Shown: piece after piece, positions 25,464-33,751 of the stretch
Position numbering within the stretch: the stretch's first letter is position 1
How the letters are laid out: each line of letters starts with the position of its first letter
From: Rhizobium albus
Lineage (GTDB): Bacteria > Pseudomonadota > Alphaproteobacteria > Rhizobiales > Rhizobiaceae
Direction: 5' to 3'
NCBI GenBank assembly: GCA_030160035.1
Contig: BSNO01000004.1
Coordinates: forward strand, 703,076 to 767,075
DNA length: 64,000 nucleotides
Position numbers and translations under genes: made by a program
The notes under the pieces: generated by a model
Seen by the model: the letters and a program-made list of their open reading frames with translations, nothing else
Database searches by the model: none
Told to the model about the DNA's origin: nothing

Positions 25464-26350
25464 CCAAACCCGAGATCGCTGCGAATGGTGATGGGATCGA
25501 TGCCTGCATCGCGCAAGGCGGCAACGCCTTCGTCACCCTTGCTCTTCGAGAGCTTCGTTCCGTCGTCACCGAGGATGAGCCGGTGATGGTGGTAGCGCGG
25601 CGCCGGCAGTGAGAGTAGGTGCTGCAACAGCCGGTGGATCGCCGTAGCAAAAAAGAGATCCCGGCCGCGCACCACGTCGGTGACGCCCTGCAGCGCATCG
25701 TCGACCACCACGGACAGATGATAACTGGTCGGCGTGTCCCGGCGCGCCAGCATCACATCGCCCCAGGCACCCGGATCGGCGACGATGATCCCGTGCTCGC
25801 CCGAGGGGCCTTGGCCGCTTTCCACCCAACTGAGGTCCGGACCCACTACGGCGAGCGCAGCCGCCATATCGAGCCGCCACGCGAAAGGCACACCTGCGGC
25901 GATCCGGGCTTCGCGTTCGGAGGCGGAGAGGTGACGATCTAGGGCAGGATAGATCGGTGCGCCGTCCGGATCGCGCGGCCATGGCTTGCCGGTCGCACGC
26001 TCCTGGTCGCTGATCCACGCCCGGATATCGCCACGGCTCAGGAAGGCGGGATAGGCGAGGCCTCGACCAATCAGTTGATCGAGCGCCTGCCGGTAGTCGC
26101 CGAAGTGCTCCGATTGGCGGCGATGCGGCGTGAAGTCCAGGCCGAGCCAGGCGAGATCGGCGATCATCTGCGCTTCGAGCGCCGGCGTGCAGCGTGTCTG
26201 GTCAATATCCTCGATGCGCAGCAGCAACCGGCCATCGGTTTCCCGCGCCAGCTTCTCGTTCAGCAGCGCCGAATAGGCATGGCCGAGATGCAGCGCACCG
26301 TTGGGGCTCGGCGCGAAGCGGAAGACGGGACTGGACGGCGCAGCGCTCAT
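25460..26350 (-). CDS. gluQRS: Glutamyl-Q tRNA(Asp) synthetase
   Basis: A 296-residue class I synthetase core without an anticodon-binding domain, as expected for GluQRS, which attaches glutamate to queuosine 34 of tRNA-Asp. Motifs: 'FAPSPNGALHLGHAYSAL' (HIGH as HLGH) and 'GTKLSKSKGDEG' (KMSKS-like). E. coli GluQRS and many relatives carry a cysteine zinc site just after the acceptor-binding insert; here the matching place reads 'AYPAFLSRGDIRAWI' with no cysteine, so it looks like a zinc-free variant. It diverges from an AlkA-type glycosylase across a family B repeat. Confidence 0.9.
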   Translation of the reverse strand: MSAAPSSPVFRFAPSPNGALHLGHAYSALLNEKLARETDGRLLLRIEDIDQTRCTPALEAQMIADLAWLGLDFTPHRRQSEHFGDYRQALDQLIGRGLAYPAFLSRGDIRAWISDQERATGKPWPRDPDGAPIYPALDRHLSASEREARIAAGVPFAWRLDMAAALAVVGPDLSWVESGQGPSGEHGIIVADPGAWGDVMLARRDTPTSYHLSVVVDDALQGVTDVVRGRDLFFATAIHRLLQHLLSLPAPRYHHHRLILGDDGTKLSKSKGDEGVAALRDAGIDPITIRSDLGFG

Positions 26351-26375
26351 GATTGGTTCCGCGGCGGATGATCTG

Positions 26376-26425
26376 CTAGAGCGTTCCCGGGTGAAGTGGA
26401 TACCGGTTCACGGTCGGGAAAGCGA
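26376..26425 (+). repeat. Dispersed palindromic repeat, family B, copy 2
   Basis: CTAGAGCGTTCCCGGGTGAA followed by the partner half; stems GCGTTCCC/GGGAAAGC and GGTGAA/TTCACG. It lies between divergent genes (gluQRS and the glycosylase), so this copy cannot be just a terminator. In the outer stem the copy 1 pairing TTCC/GGAA is matched here by TCCC/GGGA, a paired change. Confidence 0.75.
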
Positions 26426-26476
26426 TAAGTCGGAGCGATGTCCCGTGCCATCTGTCCCGGACCGAGGTCAACGTCC

Positions 26477-27124
26477 ATGCAGCCCATCGCGACACAGGAG
26501 CAGATCGAGGCGGGCTTGGCGGAACTCGCCCGTGCCGACCCGCGCCTGCGCCCGGTGATCGAGAAGGCGGGCCCCGTGCCGCTGCGCCTTCAGCCTTCAG
26601 GCTATGCGGGGCTTGCCGGCATCGTCGTGTCGCAGATGGTGTCGCGCGCGAGTGCCGACGCCATCCATGCGCGTCTCCTGTCCAGGCTGGGTGAGATCAC
26701 CCCGGCCGGAGTTCTTTCACTTGAGGAAGCCGATTTCCGTCAGATTGGCCTCTCGCGCGCCAAGCAGGCGGCATTGCTGGGTGTGGCCCGGGCCGTGGCC
26801 GAAGAAGCGATCGATCTGGACGCGGTGCGACATCTTCCGGCCGAACAGGCGATCGCCGACCTGACGGCACTTCCGGGGATCGGCCCGTGGACCGCAGAAG
26901 TCTATCTGCTCTTTTGCGGTGGTCATCCAGACATCTTTCCGGCCGGCGATGTGGCGCTGCAAGCGGCTGCCGCCCATGCCTTTTCCCTCGCCACGCGTCC
27001 AACCGCACGGGACCTGCGTATACTTGCAGAGAAATGGTCGCCTTTCAGGGGGATCGCCGCCAGACTTTTGTGGGCCTATTATGGAACGGTGATCCGCCGT
27101 ACGGTGGCTCCGGTGGGAAGCTGA
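26477..27124 (+). CDS. DNA-3-methyladenine glycosylase II-type (HhH-GPD) protein
   Basis: The 215-residue protein is a compact HhH-GPD glycosylase: helix-hairpin-helix 'LTALPGIGPWTAEVYLLF' and catalytic aspartate D158 in 'PAGDVALQAAA'. It lacks the [4Fe-4S] cysteines of EndoIII/MutY, matching the AlkA subfamily that removes alkylated purines from DNA. It also lacks the N-terminal DNA-bending domain of E. coli AlkA, so it is a short form. ATG 26477 has GAGG 9 bases upstream; the frame is open 13 codons further into the repeat-proximal region. Confidence 0.88.
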   Translation: MQPIATQEQIEAGLAELARADPRLRPVIEKAGPVPLRLQPSGYAGLAGIVVSQMVSRASADAIHARLLSRLGEITPAGVLSLEEADFRQIGLSRAKQAALLGVARAVAEEAIDLDAVRHLPAEQAIADLTALPGIGPWTAEVYLLFCGGHPDIFPAGDVALQAAAAHAFSLATRPTARDLRILAEKWSPFRGIAARLLWAYYGTVIRRTVAPVGS

Positions 27125-27233
27125 GGATAAGGCTTGGCAACAAAGGTGCCCGGACTTCGCCATAGCTTCACATTCCTGCAACATGGTGCCTAATATATGT
27201 GACGCAGCGTACGAATCGGTCAGGAGCAGCTAC

Positions 27234-27791
27234 TTGACGATTGCAGTTTCACCGGAGTCCTTACCGGCGCTTGTATTGAACGCCGACTTCCGGCCCTTGA
27301 GTTATTATCCGCTTTCCTTGTGGTCCTGGCAGGACGCGATCAAGGCGGTGTTTCTCGACCGCGTGAACATCGTGGCCGAATACGAGCACGCGGTGTCCTC
27401 ACCGAGTTTCTCGATGAAGATCCCGAGTGTCGTCTGCTTGAAAAGCTACATCAAGCCGTCCCGACACCCGGCCTTTACACGGTTCAACGTCTTCCTGCGC
27501 GATCGCTTCGAATGCCAATATTGCGGCTCGCCCGACGATTTGACCTTCGATCACGTCATCCCGCGCCGCTGCGGTGGTCAGACGACATGGGAAAACGTCG
27601 TCGCAGCCTGTTCGCCCTGCAATCTCAAGAAGGGCGGGCAGATGCCGCGCGAAGCGCAGATGTTCCCGCGCCAGACGCCGTTCCAGCCATCCGTGCACGA
27701 TCTTCACAACAATGGCCGGCTCTTCCCGCCGAACCATTTGCATGAGAGCTGGATGGATTATCTCTACTGGGATGTCGAACTGCAGCCTTGA
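27234..27791 (+). CDS. HNH endonuclease family protein
   Basis: 185 residues with a C-terminal HNH domain: zinc pair C94-x2-C97 ('FECQYCGSPDDL'), the H and N of 'TFDHVIPRRCGGQTTWENVV' and a second cysteine pair 'ACSPCNLKKGG'. The N-terminal half ('ALVLNADFRPLSYYPLSLWS') is strongly typical of a small HNH protein kept as a housekeeping gene throughout Alphaproteobacteria. A TTG start at 27234 with AGGAG 7 bases upstream is preferred over ATG 27183, because rhizobial relatives begin at 'TIAVSPESLPALVLNADFRP'. Its target is unknown. It is convergent with the next gene. Confidence 0.88.
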   Translation: MTIAVSPESLPALVLNADFRPLSYYPLSLWSWQDAIKAVFLDRVNIVAEYEHAVSSPSFSMKIPSVVCLKSYIKPSRHPAFTRFNVFLRDRFECQYCGSPDDLTFDHVIPRRCGGQTTWENVVAACSPCNLKKGGQMPREAQMFPRQTPFQPSVHDLHNNGRLFPPNHLHESWMDYLYWDVELQP

Positions 27792-27812
27792 GCCGGCTGC
27801 GTCGCCACAATG

Positions 27813-29939
27813 TCAGCGGGGCTGGGCAGTGACCAGCCCGCGGAAGAGATTGGGCACGCTCTCCACTAGCTTGAGGGCTGCCTTCAGCCGCGCTGTTTGA
27901 GACGGTGTGAGGCGGTCGACCGCGACCTTGTTCGAAACGGGTATGCCTTCCGCAAGATCCCGCGACTGCTGGGCAAGCATCAGCCCGAGAATGAACCGGT
28001 GCGCATCGAGCAGCGCCGTCAGCTGTTCCTCCGAGCCGATACCGCGGGCCATCAACCCCTCCAGGCGCAATTCGGTACGGCGGTGGCGGATGTCGTGGCG
28101 GATGGCCAGCGCCCGTGCGAGCGTCACGATCGGGAAAAGCCCGTGCTTCTTGAGATCGATCCGGCCATCGATCGTCTTCAGCCGTCCGAACATCCCGAAA
28201 ACCGGCGTGAATTCGCCGAGCCGGTCGCCGAGGAGCTTGGCGAAGGGCCGGTGGTCATGGGCGGAGGTCAGCGCGTCGTCCAGCAGCCGCGCGGCAAGCG
28301 GCTGGGTTCCGTGAACCGCCCGCATGTCGAAGAAAATATCGACATTGAGCAGATCTTCCGGCTCGGAGCGTGCGATCCAGTGCGCGATCCGTCGGTGCCA
28401 GGTGGCGAGCGATCCGCGCCATTGCGGGTTCTTGGCCATGACGCCGCCCTTGCAATAGACGATGCCGGCCGTATCGAGCGTCTTGGCGACCCGCTCGCCC
28501 AGTTCGGCGAACCACTCGTCTTCCGGGCCAACCGGTTCGCCCTGCTGATAGACGATGGCGTTGTCCTGGTCGGCCGCAAGCAGGCTTTCACCCCGGCCGC
28601 CTGATCCAAGCACCAGAAAAGCATAGGATGTGGGAGGAGCGCCGCGCCCCTCCGCCAGCATCTGCGCTTCGGCCATGACGGCCGCGCGCCGCGTGACGAT
28701 ACGAAGCTCCTCCGAAACGATGCCGGCGAGGATGCGCGGGTCGATGTCTTCGGCAAGCAGGCGGTTGGTGACGCCGGGCAGCATCGCCCAGGCCTTTGCG
28801 ATATCGGCGGCGTTTTTCGCCGCCTCGATCGCATCGTCGAGCCGGATGGCCGCACTGCCGCGCAACTTCAGAAGATCGCGCGCCGAAATGATGCCCGTCA
28901 GCCGGTCTTCCTGATTGCGCACGGCCAGATGCCGGATCTGCTGCCGCTCCATGCGGCCGATGGCGCGGTAGACGAAGGATTCCTCGGCGACTGAAATCAG
29001 CGGCCGCGTGGCGATGGTATCGATGGGCATCTCGAGCGCCGCCGAGCCATGGGTGACGACGAGGCGGAGCATGTCGCGCTCGGTGACGATGCCGTATTCC
29101 TGCACGGTACCGCCGGGCTTGCCTTCGGGCGAAACGAGGACTGAACTGATCTTGCGCTCGGCCATCAGCTTCATGGCACGATCCACCCGCTGATCGCCGG
29201 CAATGATGACAAGCTCGGCGGACGCGATCTGGCCGACCCGGTGCCGGTAGGCGTAGGGGTCGACCGCCGCGAGTGAGGGGTGGTCTCCCGGTTCCAGCAC
29301 CGGCCGCGTCCAGCCTGCGCGATCATGCGACGTCATCTGCTCGTTGAGGCCGAGACTTGCCCGTTCCGCCTCGGCAAGCGTGCGGACGCCGAGATCGGCA
29401 AGCCTGGGCAAAAGAGCGATGAAGATGGCCGCAGCCGCCCGTGCATCACCCATCGCGCTGTGGCGTCCGACGATCTCGACGCCAAGCCAGGTGGCGATCG
29501 TCTCCAGGGCATGGTCCGGCAGATTGGGATTGGCAAAGGCCGCCAGCGTGCGCACGCAAAGCGATCGGGGCCGGCGCCAGGTCAGGCCGGTGCGGCTCGC
29601 CTCCTTGGCCATGATGGCGAGATCGAACCCGATCGAATAGCCGATGATCGGCCGCTCGCTGCGGAAGGATTCCAGATGGCCGAGCGCGACGGCGAACACC
29701 GGCGCATCCTTGACCATGCTGTCGCTGATGCCGTGGATCGCGCTCGAGCCTGAAGGGATCGCCATGCGCGGATCCACCAGGCTTTCATAACGGTCGTCTT
29801 CTACGATCGCACCACCCGATACGCCGATGGCGGCCATCTGCACGATGCGAGCGACCTTCGTATCGAGGCCGGTGGTCTCGCTGTCGAACACGATGGCATC
29901 AAGCGCCTTGAGCGGCGTTGCACCGGTTGCTGCCTTCAT
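27813..29939 (-). CDS. DEDDh exonuclease - CBS pair - DUF294 nucleotidyltransferase-like protein
   Basis: 708 residues in three parts. (1) A DnaQ-type 3'-5' exonuclease at about 14-180: D19/E21 in 'VFDSETTGLD', 'GYSIGFDLAIM' and 'HSAMGDARAAA', so the DEDDh residues are kept. (2) A CBS pair at about 245-375 ('RKISSVLV', 'VTERDMLRLV', 'RQQIRHLAV', 'ISARDLLKLR'), usually binding adenine nucleotides. (3) A GlnD-like nucleotidyltransferase region with GSGGR at 445-449 and D457-x-D459, followed by a DUF294 C-terminal region. ATG 29939 has GAAGG 8 bases upstream. The part (2)+(3) fusion is a known DUF294 layout; the exonuclease fused in front is less usual. Substrate and role are unknown. Confidence 0.88.
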   Translation of the reverse strand: MKAATGATPLKALDAIVFDSETTGLDTKVARIVQMAAIGVSGGAIVEDDRYESLVDPRMAIPSGSSAIHGISDSMVKDAPVFAVALGHLESFRSERPIIGYSIGFDLAIMAKEASRTGLTWRRPRSLCVRTLAAFANPNLPDHALETIATWLGVEIVGRHSAMGDARAAAAIFIALLPRLADLGVRTLAEAERASLGLNEQMTSHDRAGWTRPVLEPGDHPSLAAVDPYAYRHRVGQIASAELVIIAGDQRVDRAMKLMAERKISSVLVSPEGKPGGTVQEYGIVTERDMLRLVVTHGSAALEMPIDTIATRPLISVAEESFVYRAIGRMERQQIRHLAVRNQEDRLTGIISARDLLKLRGSAAIRLDDAIEAAKNAADIAKAWAMLPGVTNRLLAEDIDPRILAGIVSEELRIVTRRAAVMAEAQMLAEGRGAPPTSYAFLVLGSGGRGESLLAADQDNAIVYQQGEPVGPEDEWFAELGERVAKTLDTAGIVYCKGGVMAKNPQWRGSLATWHRRIAHWIARSEPEDLLNVDIFFDMRAVHGTQPLAARLLDDALTSAHDHRPFAKLLGDRLGEFTPVFGMFGRLKTIDGRIDLKKHGLFPIVTLARALAIRHDIRHRRTELRLEGLMARGIGSEEQLTALLDAHRFILGLMLAQQSRDLAEGIPVSNKVAVDRLTPSQTARLKAALKLVESVPNLFRGLVTAQPR

Positions 29940-29971
29940 CGGTCTTGCCTTCAACCTGTCACCGGTAGAGC

Positions 29972-30022
29972 CTTAGAGCGTTTCCAGGTGAAGTGGATAC
30001 CGGTTCACCGTCCGGAAACGCG
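29972..30022 (+). repeat. Dispersed palindromic repeat, family B, copy 3
   Basis: Closest copy to copy 1, with perfect outer GCGTTTCC/GGAAACGC and inner GGTGAA/TTCACC stems. It lies between the start of the exonuclease-CBS-nucleotidyltransferase gene and the dsbB stop codon. Confidence 0.8.
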
Positions 30023-30033
30023 CAAAATCAGAT

Positions 30034-30073
30034 ACTTAGAGCAATTGAGCGATTCAGCGAAATTGCTCTAAGT
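30034..30073 (-). terminator. 13-bp perfect inverted repeat after dsbB
   Basis: ACTTAGAGCAATT (30034-30046) and its exact reverse complement (30061-30073) flank a 14-base loop, 14 bases after the dsbB stop on the minus strand. Read in that direction it is followed by ATCTGATTTTGC, a weak T-run, so it is a plausible but atypical terminator, or another mobile palindrome joined to repeat copy 3. Confidence 0.5.
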
Positions 30074-30087
30074 CTTTGCCTCGGCAT

Positions 30088-30612
30088 TCACCGCGCCGGC
30101 GCGAATGCTCCTTTGAGAGCAATGACAAGAAGCCCGATGCTGGCGATGACGTTCCAGCCCGCGAAGGAGAGGCCGAGAACCCGCAAGGCCGCATCGGCGC
30201 AGGATGGGGGGCGCAGCGCGTTGAGATCATTGAGCAGGCTGCCCGCATCGGTGCTGACCGCGCCGCCGCCGCACGCCGCCGGGCCTTCCCACCAACCCCA
30301 TTCGACGCCGGAATGGTAGGCGCCGAGCCCGGCGCCATAGGCCATCAGCGCGGCAGCGATCAGGAACAGGGCCCGGGTCACCATCGCCGGCCAGCGCATC
30401 GTCGCCGACAAGAGAGCAAGCAGCGCGACGGGAATGCCCACATAGTAGGGCGTGCGCTGCTGCAGGCAGAGCGCACAAGGAATGTAGCCGCCGATGTGCT
30501 CGAAGGCGAGGGCACCGCCGACGACGAGCGCCATGCCGATGGCGAGCGCTGCCGCCAATGCGGTGCGTCGATCCCGCGCTATGGGCCTGTCGAGTGAAAT
30601 TCTGTCTGCCAT
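30088..30612 (-). CDS. dsbB: Disulfide bond formation protein DsbB
   Basis: A 174-residue protein with four transmembrane helices. The quinone-proximal pair C46-x2-C49 is in 'GGYIPCALCLQQRTPYYVG', whose R follows the pair as in DsbB; the periplasmic pair is C114 in 'GPAACGGGAVS' and C138 in 'LRPPSCADA'. It reoxidises DsbA and passes electrons to ubiquinone. No dsbA is in the window. A tRNA-Leu gene lies 175 bp upstream on the opposite strand, and the 3' side carries a 13-bp inverted repeat and a family B repeat. Confidence 0.92.
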   Translation of the reverse strand: MADRISLDRPIARDRRTALAAALAIGMALVVGGALAFEHIGGYIPCALCLQQRTPYYVGIPVALLALLSATMRWPAMVTRALFLIAAALMAYGAGLGAYHSGVEWGWWEGPAACGGGAVSTDAGSLLNDLNALRPPSCADAALRVLGLSFAGWNVIASIGLLVIALKGAFAPAR

Positions 30613-30787
30613 GTCATGCCGATCCGCATCGTTGATTGCAGCCTTCTACCATGTCGTCTGCGGGAAAACGAAGTGCCATCGACGCCGCAGGCCAGCCCAC
30701 GGAACGGATCGAAATCACCTTTCAAGGCCTCGAATTAAGGCTGGACTGACTGCGTCGCTCGTGGCAGATATCGCCTCGTCACGCGAT

Positions 30788-30872
30788 GCGGGTGTGGTGG
30801 AATTGGTAGACGCGCCGGACTCAAAATCCGGTTCCGAAAGGAGTGTCGGTTCGACCCCGACCACCCGCACCA
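30788..30872 (+). tRNA. tRNA-Leu (anticodon CAA, decodes UUG)
   Basis: 85 bases including the encoded CCA. The acceptor stem GCGGGTG pairs with CACCCGC, discriminator A69-type base precedes CCA. The anticodon stem CCGGA/TCCGG holds the loop CTCAAAA, giving CAA. The long variable arm (TTCCGAAAGGAG region) and the T-arm GGTTCGACCCC support a class II leucine tRNA. It begins an otherwise accessory-looking block but no integrase or direct repeat of its 3' end was seen nearby. Confidence 0.95.
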
Positions 30873-31015
30873 TCGATCGATCCAGGCTTTGGACGACCCG
30901 ACACGTGGCCAGTTCTCCCAGCTTCGACGTTTCAAAGTGTTAAGCTCTCGCCTCTAGTGTCGACCCATCGGGGGACATCCAACGCGGGGTGTCCGGGCAT
31001 TCGCGGGACAGGATC

Positions 31016-33682
31016 ATGGGGGCTTGGAGAGCGGTCGGCTACCGTTTCAAATCCAGTCAGTTCGCCGCAATCGTTGCGCTTGCGGTGCTGATTGCGGCCG
31101 GCGTCTATGCCGAACACCAGAACAACGTCGTCTTCATGCAGAAGCAGCGTGCCGAGGTCGCCGAGCGGCTTTCGGTGGTTCGCGCAAAGCTCGAAGGTGG
31201 CATCAATGCCAATACCCAGCTGGTGCGCGGCCTCGTCGCGGTCATCACCAGCGAACCCGACATGGACCAGGCGCGCTTCGAGCGACTGGCCGGCGAACTG
31301 ATCGACGACAATTCGCAGGTGCGCAACATCGCTGCCGCGCCCGACCTCGTCATTACGCTGATGCATCCCGTGCAAGGCAATGAGAAAGCCATCGGCCTCG
31401 ATTACCGCACGCTACCTGCCCAGCGCGATGCCGCGTTGCGCGCCCGCGACACCGGCGGCCTCGTTCTCGCCGGTCCGGTCGATCTCGTTCAGGGCGGACA
31501 GGGTCTCATCGGCCGCTACCCGGTGTTCGTCCAGGACGACAATGGGCGTCGGCGCTTTTGGGGGATCGTTGCTGCGGTTCTGGACCTTCAGGCGCTCTAC
31601 GCGGCCAGCGGCCTGACGGCAGACCTTCCGATCGACATCGCCATCCGCGGCAAGGACGGGCTTGGCGACCGGGGCGAACTTTTCTACGGAGACGCCCAGA
31701 TCCTGGCGCAGCAGCCCGAAACGATGTCGGTTGTACTGCCGACCGGGCAATGGGTGCTGTCAGCCGTTCCGAACGATGGCTGGGCGACCATGCCGCCGAA
31801 CACCTGGCTCATCCGCGCGATATTTGCGACAGCCTCGATCCTCATCGTGGTGCCGATCGTGATGTCGGGCCGCCTCGTCGACGAGCGCCAGCGTCACATC
31901 CAGGAGATGCGGCGACGCGAGGAGGAGATGGAGCGTCTGTCCCACCGCCTCGAACTAGCGCTCGACGCCTCCAAGATCGGCATTTGGGAGATCGACGCGA
32001 AGACGGGCGAGCTCTACTGGGACGACCGGATGAAGGAGCTCTATGGCATCCGGCCGGAAGACGACATCAACGATTTCGAGCGCTGGCTCGACTGCATCCA
32101 TCCCGACGATCTGGAGCAGGCAACGGCAGCGTTCCGACGCGTGCTCGATGGCGGCGAGCGGTACGAATCCGAGTTCCGCTCGGGGCAATCCGTCAGCTAT
32201 TGCCGCCACATCCGGGCGATCGGCTCGGCCTATATCCACTCCAATGGCGGCCGGCGCATCGTCGGCGTCAACTGGGACGTTTCGGCCGATCTGGAGTTGA
32301 ATGCCCGCCTGAAGCTCGCCCGTGATCTCGCCGAAGCGCGCACCGCAGCGCTCGAAGAGGCCAAGGCGCAGATGGAGCACAACGCCAACCACGATCCGCT
32401 GACGGGACTGCCGAACCGGCGCTATCTCGACCGCATCCTGAGCGAGGGCGGCGATGGTGGGCGCCTGCCATCGGCCCTGATCCATCTGGACCTCGATCGT
32501 TTCAAGCAGATCAACGACACGCTCGGACATGCGGCAGGTGACGAGACCCTGCGCCACGCGGCCGGCATCCTCAGGGCGAATGTCCGCGAGCAGGATTTCG
32601 TCGCCCGCATCGGCGGCGATGAATTCGTGATCGTGACCATGGGTCCGACGAGCGCCGCATGTCTTGCAGCCCTGGCGATGTCGATCATCGAGGCGATGCG
32701 GCAGCCATTCCTGTACCAGTCGCAGGACTGCCGCGCCGGAGTGAGCGCCGGTATCGCACTGGCGGCACCCGGCGATCGGAACGGGCGTCAACTGCTCGTC
32801 AATGCCGATATTGCGCTTTACGAAGCCAAGAGCCGCGGCCGCAACCGCTATGAATTCTTCACCGAAGCGCTGCAGACGGCCGTCATCGCCGGCAAGAAGA
32901 CAGCCGACGAGATCCTGCGTGGCCTGGAGCGCGACGAATTCGTGGCCTGGTATCAGCCCCAGTTCGACGCGACGTCGCTCGCCGTGGTCGGTGCAGAGGT
33001 TCTCGTGCGCTGGCAGCATCCGGAGCGCGGCATTCTTCCGCCGGCTGCTTTCCTCGACACTGCCGAAGATATCAACGTCATGGCTGCGATCGACCAGCGG
33101 GTGCTCGATCAGGCGATGTTCCAGCTGGTGCGCTGGCGCGCGCTGGACATCGCGGTGCCACGCATCTCGGTCAATGTCTCATCGGCCCGCCTGCATGACG
33201 AGAGCCTGATCGGCGGGCTGAAGCAACTGAGCTTCAAGCCTGGCGATCTGTCCTTCGAGTTGCTGGAATCGACGTTCCTGGACGACGGCAAGGACATCGT
33301 CGCGAAGAACATCGCTGGCTTGAAGGACCTCGGCATCGATATCGAGATCGACGACTTCGGCACGGGCTACGCCTCCATCGTCAGCCTCGTCAATCTCCAG
33401 CCGAAACGCTTCAAGATCGACCGCCAGCTGATCATGCCGATCACGAAGTCCGAGACCGCCCGCAATCTCGTTTCGTCGATGATCGATATCGGTCGCTCGC
33501 TGCAGATCGAGGTCGTGGCGGAAGGCGTGGAGACCATGGAGCACGTGTCGATCTTGCGCAGGCTCGGCTGCAGTTCGCTGCAGGGCTACGTGTTCGCGCG
33601 CCCCATGTCCGGGGATGATCTGTCGGCCTATCTCGCCGCCTATCAGCGCGAGGGCAATGCGGAGGCGATGGGCGCGGCGTGA
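31016..33682 (+). CDS. CHASE-PAS-GGDEF-EAL cyclic-di-GMP enzyme
   Basis: 888 residues: TM1 (about 15-32), periplasmic CHASE sensor domain, TM2 (about 264-285), a PAS domain (about 310-430), GGDEF at 533-537 and an EAL domain from about 640. Cyclase residues are intact, and REQD at 524-527 forms the inhibitory I-site. The phosphodiesterase side reads EVLVR (661-665) with 'NVSSARL', 'IDDFGTGYAS', 'KIDRQ', 'VVAEGVET' and 'LQGYVFARP', so it also looks active. The net direction cannot be predicted. ATG 31016 has AGGA just upstream; a GTG at 30989 is less likely. It heads the block with a ligase, an acyltransferase and a flippase gene. Confidence 0.92.
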   Translation: MGAWRAVGYRFKSSQFAAIVALAVLIAAGVYAEHQNNVVFMQKQRAEVAERLSVVRAKLEGGINANTQLVRGLVAVITSEPDMDQARFERLAGELIDDNSQVRNIAAAPDLVITLMHPVQGNEKAIGLDYRTLPAQRDAALRARDTGGLVLAGPVDLVQGGQGLIGRYPVFVQDDNGRRRFWGIVAAVLDLQALYAASGLTADLPIDIAIRGKDGLGDRGELFYGDAQILAQQPETMSVVLPTGQWVLSAVPNDGWATMPPNTWLIRAIFATASILIVVPIVMSGRLVDERQRHIQEMRRREEEMERLSHRLELALDASKIGIWEIDAKTGELYWDDRMKELYGIRPEDDINDFERWLDCIHPDDLEQATAAFRRVLDGGERYESEFRSGQSVSYCRHIRAIGSAYIHSNGGRRIVGVNWDVSADLELNARLKLARDLAEARTAALEEAKAQMEHNANHDPLTGLPNRRYLDRILSEGGDGGRLPSALIHLDLDRFKQINDTLGHAAGDETLRHAAGILRANVREQDFVARIGGDEFVIVTMGPTSAACLAALAMSIIEAMRQPFLYQSQDCRAGVSAGIALAAPGDRNGRQLLVNADIALYEAKSRGRNRYEFFTEALQTAVIAGKKTADEILRGLERDEFVAWYQPQFDATSLAVVGAEVLVRWQHPERGILPPAAFLDTAEDINVMAAIDQRVLDQAMFQLVRWRALDIAVPRISVNVSSARLHDESLIGGLKQLSFKPGDLSFELLESTFLDDGKDIVAKNIAGLKDLGIDIEIDDFGTGYASIVSLVNLQPKRFKIDRQLIMPITKSETARNLVSSMIDIGRSLQIEVVAEGVETMEHVSILRRLGCSSLQGYVFARPMSGDDLSAYLAAYQREGNAEAMGAA

Positions 33683-33751
33683 ATCACGCCCTTGCCATCC
33701 GCCACCGTTGAGCGTTTAAGCTGCTGCCCAAAATTAAGGCGGACAACTGAA

